NCBI RefSeq assembly: GCF_001613405.1
Contig: NZ_BDCH01000040.1
Coordinates: forward strand, 62,001 to 126,000
Reading direction: 5' to 3'
Length of the DNA stretch: 64,000 nt
Source of the DNA: Nocardia crassostreae
Lineage (GTDB): Bacteria > Actinomycetota > Actinomycetes > Mycobacteriales > Mycobacteriaceae
The notes beneath the pieces are model-generated. The model ran no database searches, had not been told where the DNA came from, and saw nothing but the letters and a program-made list of their open reading frames with translations. Each line of letters opens with the position of its first letter. Within the stretch, counting starts at the first letter, position 1. A program made the translations under genes and the position numbers. Shown one piece after another: positions 59,816 through 64,000 of the stretch.

Positions 59816-61668
59816 CAGTTGCCTCGCTTCCGGCGCAGCAGGTCGAGCAGGCGGTCGTCGTCGAGGCGCGCCAAGGTGGCGATCCCGCTGGTGTCGGTCA
59901 GATCCGTGAGCGCCGACTTGCGGTCGTGCATCCCGGCGATGTGCTCCTCGATGGTGGTGCCCGAGGTGAGCGTCGTGACGGTGACCGTGCGCGTCTGCCC
60001 GATGCGGTGCGCGCGATCCGATGTCTGCGCCTCGACGGCCGGATTCCACCAGCGGTCGAAGTGCACGACATCCGCGGCCCGCGTCAGCGTCAGCCCGGTG
60101 CCCGCCGCCTTCAGACTCAGCACGAGAATCGGTGGCCCGTCCGGAGATTGGAACCGCCGCACCAGCTCCGAGCGCTCGGACTGCTTCAGCCCGCCGTGGA
60201 AGAACGGCGCGGTGACCCCGAACTGCTCGGCGCACTGCCGGACCAGCAGCTCGCCCGTGCGGCGGTACTGGGTGAACACCAGTGTGGGCGAGCCGGTATC
60301 GAGATTGTTGGCGAGGATATCGGTGCACACATCGAATTTCCCGGAGCGCCCGGACAATTCGTCGAGCTCGCCGGTGATCAGCCCCGGATGATTGCACACC
60401 TGCTTCAACTCGGTGAGCACCGCCAGCACCCGGGTGTGCCGCTCGGCCCCCGATCCGAACCCCGCCTCCTCGGCCCGCGCCAGCAGCTGGTCGTAGAGTC
60501 GCTCCTGCTCGGCGGTGAGATCACAGATCAGATCGCTGTGAATCTTCGGCGGCAGCGTGGAGGCCACATCCGCCTTGCGTCGCGCCAGCACCACCAGCTC
60601 CAGCGCGTCCCGCAACCGCACCACCGCCGCCGCGGACCCCTCGTGAATCGGCCGCACGAACCGCCGCCGGAACTGCGCCTTGTGCGTGAATGCCTGCGGC
60701 ACGGTCAAATTCAGCAAGGCCCACAACTCGTCGAGATGATTCTCCACCGGCGTCCCCGTGAGCGCGATCCGCACGTCCGCGGTGATCGCCCGCGCCGCCT
60801 TGGCCACCTGCGTGCGCGGATTCTTCAGCACCTGCGCCTCGTCGAAAACCGCACTCGCCCACCGCTGCCCGGCCAGCGCCGCCCCGTGCCCCCGCAGCGT
60901 CGGATACCCGGTCACCACGATCGTCCCGTCCGCGATCTCCGGCAGTTCCCCGCCCCGCCAGGTCACCGGCCGCAGTCCCGGCGCGAACCGCTCGATCTCG
61001 TGCGCCCAGTTGCCGACCAGCGAGGTTGGGCAGACCACCAGCTGCGGCCCCTCCCCGGCCCGCCCCAGCAGATACCCGATCGCCTGTACGGTCTTGCCCA
61101 GCCCCATCTCATCGGCCAGCACCGCCCCGCCGTGCGCCGCCCCGGTCTCCCGTAACCAGGTGATCCCGCGCGCCTGATACGACCGCAGCTCGGCCTTCAA
61201 CCCGGCTCGCAGCTCCCCGCTCAGCGCCACGGTGTCCCGTAGTACCCGCAATGCCCGATCGCCGGAGACGATGGCGTTCCCAGCCGCGTTCGGCACCGCG
61301 TGCGCCGCGGCGGGCAGTTCCGACGCCGCGATCTCCCCGCTCAACGCCGCCCGCCACGCCGCCACCGAGACCCCCGGTTCGCTCAGCTCGACCACCGGCA
61401 ACCGCTCCGGATCGACCAGCGCGCACTCGACCTCGGTCACCGCGATCCCGCCCTCGCCCGGTACGGCCACAGGCACTGTCTCCAATTCACCCAGCCCGCG
61501 CGGCGCGGACCCGGGCTCGCGCCCGGTCCACGTCCACAGCGCGAACTGATGACGATCGGGCAGGTAGGTGGCATGTACGGCAGGCAGCGCAACTCCTCGG
61601 TCATAGCGGCAGACGACCGTTGTACCCGATTTTCCGGGCACCGCGCACAGAGCAGACCCGTGATACAT
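59815..61668 (-). CDS. SNF2 family DEAD/DEAH helicase
   Basis: The 617-residue protein has an N-terminal actinobacterial extension of about 150 residues, then the SNF2 core: LADEMGLGKTVQAIGYLLGR (motif I), VVCPTSLVGNW, VFDEAQVLKNPRTQ (DEAQ motif II), LTGTPVENHLDELWAL, and the C-terminal LVFTQYRRTGELLV, LSLKAAGTGLTLTRAADVVH with DRAHRIGQTRTV. It is a dsDNA translocase of the RapA/HepA group. The ATG at 61668 (MYHGSALCAV) is taken rather than 61710. It is coupled to the downstream SWIM gene. Confidence 0.92.
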   Translation of the reverse strand: MYHGSALCAVPGKSGTTVVCRYDRGVALPAVHATYLPDRHQFALWTWTGREPGSAPRGLGELETVPVAVPGEGGIAVTEVECALVDPERLPVVELSEPGVSVAAWRAALSGEIAASELPAAAHAVPNAAGNAIVSGDRALRVLRDTVALSGELRAGLKAELRSYQARGITWLRETGAAHGGAVLADEMGLGKTVQAIGYLLGRAGEGPQLVVCPTSLVGNWAHEIERFAPGLRPVTWRGGELPEIADGTIVVTGYPTLRGHGAALAGQRWASAVFDEAQVLKNPRTQVAKAARAITADVRIALTGTPVENHLDELWALLNLTVPQAFTHKAQFRRRFVRPIHEGSAAAVVRLRDALELVVLARRKADVASTLPPKIHSDLICDLTAEQERLYDQLLARAEEAGFGSGAERHTRVLAVLTELKQVCNHPGLITGELDELSGRSGKFDVCTDILANNLDTGSPTLVFTQYRRTGELLVRQCAEQFGVTAPFFHGGLKQSERSELVRRFQSPDGPPILVLSLKAAGTGLTLTRAADVVHFDRWWNPAVEAQTSDRAHRIGQTRTVTVTTLTSGTTIEEHIAGMHDRKSALTDLTDTSGIATLARLDDDRLLDLLRRKRGN

Positions 61669-61721
61669 GCCATGTTGTCGCCCACCGTCCGGACATGTCT
61701 TCGGGCACATTCCCCGAAACG

Positions 61722-61765
61722 CCAGCGGCGGGCGATCTTTCGATCGCCCGCCGCTGGGGTTTTCT
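61722..61765 (-). terminator. Strong hairpin terminator after the DUF7455 gene
   Basis: CCAGCGGCGGGCGATC (61722-61737) and GATCGCCCGCCGCTGG (61742-61757) make a perfect 16-bp stem. On the minus strand the loop is GAAA, a GNRA tetraloop, and a short T run follows (CGTTTC). On the plus strand GGTTTT follows, so it could act both ways. It separates the DUF7455 and SNF2 genes, both on the minus strand. Confidence 0.85.
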
Positions 61766-61829
61766 GTTGGGAAGATTCAATTGTCGAGCGGACCCTTCGA
61801 GGTGGCGTACCGGCCTCGAAGCGGAGGAG

Positions 61830-62027
61830 CTATGAAAGCGCCGGTGCCGACTCCGTGTCGATCACGGCTTCGAGCTCACGGAGACGATCCATGTGCTCAT
61901 TGGCGTGATGCTGGCAGAAGAGCAACTCGCCACCACCGGGAAGGGTCGCACGCACGCGTGCTCCTGCCCCACAGCGGTCACAACGGTCGACCGCGGTCAG
62001 TGGGGTGCTTGTCAGGGTTCCTGGCAT
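61830..62027 (-). CDS. DUF7455 domain protein, small zinc-ribbon-like
   Basis: The 65-residue protein has RCDRCGAGARVRATLPGGGE and LLFCQHHANEHMDRLRE, giving a Cys-x2-Cys...Cys-x2-His set that could hold zinc. It is a conserved small actinobacterial family that in mycobacteria, as I recall, lies near sigB and yihY. The ATG at 62027 has GGAGGAG upstream and is preferred to 62084. A long leader with a hairpin precedes it and a strong terminator follows. Confidence 0.85.
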   Translation of the reverse strand: MPGTLTSTPLTAVDRCDRCGAGARVRATLPGGGELLFCQHHANEHMDRLRELEAVIDTESAPALS

Positions 62028-62374
62028 GACTCCTCCGTCCTGGCTCCGGGTGCTCGCGCACCGTTTGCCTGGTGTGGGGCCCACAGTCCACTCTGTGGGC
62101 CTCGCTACCGCTACTTCCCAGCAGTGGTTGATGACTACTCTGTCAGACGTTCGGCGGGAGGTCTTTGTTCCCGAGGAGTTTCCCGTGTGTTTTGCCTAAC
62201 ACGACCTGGGGTTTCGCTGAAAGCGAACAGGCCCGGGCGGCAAGGGAAAAACACCTGTGAAGCCCTCCGGGCTCCCCGCCGAACACGCTGATCGAGTTGT
62301 CTACCGGGAGACTACCCGCGAGCCCCGACACCCACACTCCGATTGAGTAACCCTATGAGTACGGGACAGCAAGC
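62028..62374. other. Intergenic leader region of the DUF7455 gene with a hairpin
   Basis: GGCCCACAG (62078-62086) and CTGTGGGCC (62093-62101) form a perfect 9-bp stem with a 6-base loop about 50 bases before the DUF7455 start. A smaller TTCGCT/AGCGAA hairpin lies at about 62212-62227. The remaining roughly 270 bases up to the acyl-CoA dehydrogenase stop show no ORF or recognised RNA. The region probably contains the promoter and an unusually long 5' leader. Confidence 0.45.
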
Positions 62375-64000
62375 TCACAGCCACGATGGGTCCAGGTCGA
62401 GGGTGGTGCGATCGCCCGAATCGAGGAGATCGAACAGGGGGTTGGTACGGGGGAGTTCCCAGTGGAAGAAGTAGCGGGCGGCGGCGCGTTTGCCGTGGCC
62501 GAAGTCGTCCCCTCGGGCGACGTGCGGGGCGGCGGCGAGCGATTGCTCGAGCCAGATCCAGGCGAGCACGATATGGCCGAAGGCCTCCAGGTAGGCGGCC
62601 GAATTCGCGAGGGCGGAGACCGGGTCGGCGTCGCGCCCCAGGCCCGCCGTGGTGGCGGCCAGGCGGGTGGCGGCGGCCTCCAGGGCGGCGGCGAAGGCGG
62701 TGAGTTCCGGGTCGGTGGCGGCGCGGGCGGCGGCCACGGTCGCCGCCATGGTTTCGAGCAGGGCGGTGAGGGCCGCGCCGTTGTCGAGGGTGACCTGGCG
62801 GCCCAGCAGGTCGAGGCTCTGGACGCCGTGGGTGCCCTCGTGGATGGGGTTGAGGCGGTTGTCGCGGTAGTGCTGTTCGACGTCGTAGTCGCGGGTGTAG
62901 CCCGCGCCGCCGTGCACCTGGATGGCGAGATCGTTGGCGGCCAGGCACCATTGGCTCGGCCAGCTCTTGGCGATGGGGGTGAGGATGCGCAGCAGGGTGG
63001 CGGCGCGGGCGCGGTCGTCCGGGGTCCCGGCGGTGTGCTGGTCGTCGACCAGCTTGCCGCAGTAGAGCTGAAGGGCCAGTGCGCCTTCGGCATAGGACTT
63101 CTGGGCGAGCAGCATGCGCCGCACGTCCGGGTGGTCGACAATGGGCACCTGGGCGCCGCCGCGCGCGCCGACGGGGCGGCCCTGCGGGCGGTTGCGGGCG
63201 TAGTCGAGGGATTTCAGGTAGCCGGTGTAGCCGAGGGCGGTGGCGGTCATGCCGACGCCGATGCGGGCCTCGTTCATCATCGTGAACATTTGCGCCAGGC
63301 CGTTATTGGGCTCGCCGACCAGGTAGCCGACGGCCCCCGGGACGCCGCCGGGGGTGAAGTTGCCGTCGCCGAAGACCGGCGCGGTATTGACGGTGCCGCG
63401 CCAGCCCATCTTGTGATTGATGCCCGCCAGCACGATGTCGTTGCGCTCACCCCGCGAACCGGCTTCGCCCGGAAGGTATTTGGGCACGATGAACAGCGAG
63501 ATGCCGCGCGTGCCCTTGGGTGCGCCCGGAATGCGGGCCAGCACCGGGTGCACGATGTTCTCCGAAAGATCGTGGTCCCCACCGGAAATCCACATCTTGC
63601 GGCCGAAGATCCGGTACGTGCCGTCGTCCTGCGGCGCCGCGCGGGTGGTGATGTCGGCGAGGCTGGATCCGGCGTGCGGTTCCGACAGCGCCATGGTGCC
63701 GAAATTGCGGCCGTCGAGCATGGGGCGCACGAAGGCGTCGATCTGCTCCGGACTACCGTGCGCGGCCAGCAGATTGGCATTGGCGGCGGTGAGCAGCAGA
63801 TAGGAGGTGGTGGCGACGTTCGCGGCATGGAACCACGCCATGCACGCCGAATTGACGACATAGGGCAGCTGCATGCCGCCGATCTCGTAATCCATTGCCG
63901 CGCCGATCAGTCCGGCATCGGCGAAGGCGCGCAATGCCTTGCCCGCCGCGGGGATGATGTGCACGCGCTCGCCGTCGAAGGTGGGCTCGGACAGATCGTT
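62375..64000 (-). CDS. Acyl-CoA dehydrogenase, large DmdC-like type (5' end outside window)
   Basis: The frame is open to the right edge, giving at least 541 residues (NDLSEPTFDGERVHII at the edge). Motifs are MALSEPHAGSSLADITTRA, RIFGRKMWISGGDHDLSENI, GYLVGEPNNGLAQMFTMMNEAR and AIQVHGGAGYTRDYDVEQHYRD with THGVQSLDLLGRQ. A C-terminal helical domain follows. This is the 600-residue acyl-CoA dehydrogenase type related to 3-methylmercaptopropionyl-CoA dehydrogenase (DmdC) and some FadE proteins. It oxidises acyl-CoA with FAD; the substrate is unknown. Confidence 0.9.
   Translation of the reverse strand, partial: NDLSEPTFDGERVHIIPAAGKALRAFADAGLIGAAMDYEIGGMQLPYVVNSACMAWFHAANVATTSYLLLTAANANLLAAHGSPEQIDAFVRPMLDGRNFGTMALSEPHAGSSLADITTRAAPQDDGTYRIFGRKMWISGGDHDLSENIVHPVLARIPGAPKGTRGISLFIVPKYLPGEAGSRGERNDIVLAGINHKMGWRGTVNTAPVFGDGNFTPGGVPGAVGYLVGEPNNGLAQMFTMMNEARIGVGMTATALGYTGYLKSLDYARNRPQGRPVGARGGAQVPIVDHPDVRRMLLAQKSYAEGALALQLYCGKLVDDQHTAGTPDDRARAATLLRILTPIAKSWPSQWCLAANDLAIQVHGGAGYTRDYDVEQHYRDNRLNPIHEGTHGVQSLDLLGRQVTLDNGAALTALLETMAATVAAARAATDPELTAFAAALEAAATRLAATTAGLGRDADPVSALANSAAYLEAFGHIVLAWIWLEQSLAAAPHVARGDDFGHGKRAAARYFFHWELPRTNPLFDLLDSGDRTTLDLDPSWL

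Noticed and set aside
62137..62340. c-di-AMP (ydaO-type) or other known riboswitch before the DUF7455 gene
   Set aside because: The characteristic conserved segments could not be matched; only simple hairpins are visible.

Overview
The window is GC-rich, densely packed, bidirectionally coded actinobacterial chromosome, most like a Nocardia or a close mycolate-containing relative. The signs are an IdeR with the mycobacterial metal-ligand pattern, a group-2 sigma factor of SigB type, ATP synthase Fo subunits very close to mycobacterial ones, a 13E12-family (DUF222) gene beside an actinobacterial SOS box, and the small actinobacterial families DUF3039, DUF3099, DUF4192 and DUF7455. No rRNA, tRNA, CRISPR array or intact insertion sequence was seen.

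Layout. 0-18 kb is mostly housekeeping: a PLP decarboxylase (cut by the window edge), a DUF3516-type SF2 helicase, a PAC2 protein, a lipoprotein, a WYL regulator/VOC pair, a DUF4192 protein, the ideR-galE operon, an acuC deacetylase overlapping a frameshifted GNAT/acyl-CoA-synthetase acetyltransferase, and ppc. 18-27 kb is accessory and decayed: a VOC gene behind two palindromes, wreckage of a DrrAB-type ABC exporter, ArsR and SRPBCC genes, AraC/GlxA regulators, an HD-SnoaL fusion cut by a stop codon, and a broken TraG/TraD-like coupling protein. 27-37 kb returns to core genes: sigB with an ECF-type promoter and terminator, a methyltransferase, and an atpI-B-E-F-b' cluster with no delta or F1 genes after it. 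VOC, GlxA, MFS, DUF3099, DUF3039 and TerD genes follow.

38.0-41.2 kb is a visibly less GC-rich island. It holds a truncated SDR leader ORF, a membrane protein resembling AveC spirocyclases, and a NodU/CmcH-type carbamoyltransferase fused to an ABM-like domain, closed by a strong terminator. I read it as a small natural-product tailoring cassette. 41-54 kb carries DUF808, a broken AraC, a lactate-permease-family transporter with an internal 36-nt repeat, a TetR/CoA-transferase/acyl-CoA dehydrogenase set, a truncated 13E12 gene, a MerR regulator, a tandem glycine riboswitch before gcvH, a TPR protein and a YihY/BrkB protein. 54-64 kb has a second helicase, an HxlR/SDR divergent pair with repeated operator sites, a coupled SNF2 helicase/SWIM zinc-finger pair, a DUF7455 protein and a large acyl-CoA dehydrogenase that runs off the right edge.

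Two themes cut across the window. First, genes I remember as clustered around sigB-ideR in mycobacteria and corynebacteria (PAC2, ideR, galE, sigB, DUF3099, YihY, DUF7455) are all present but spread over about 58 kb, with islands between them. Second, single-base lesions are unusually frequent (pat, TraG, AraC, CoA transferase, possibly DUF4254). This means either active gene decay or indel errors in the assembly.
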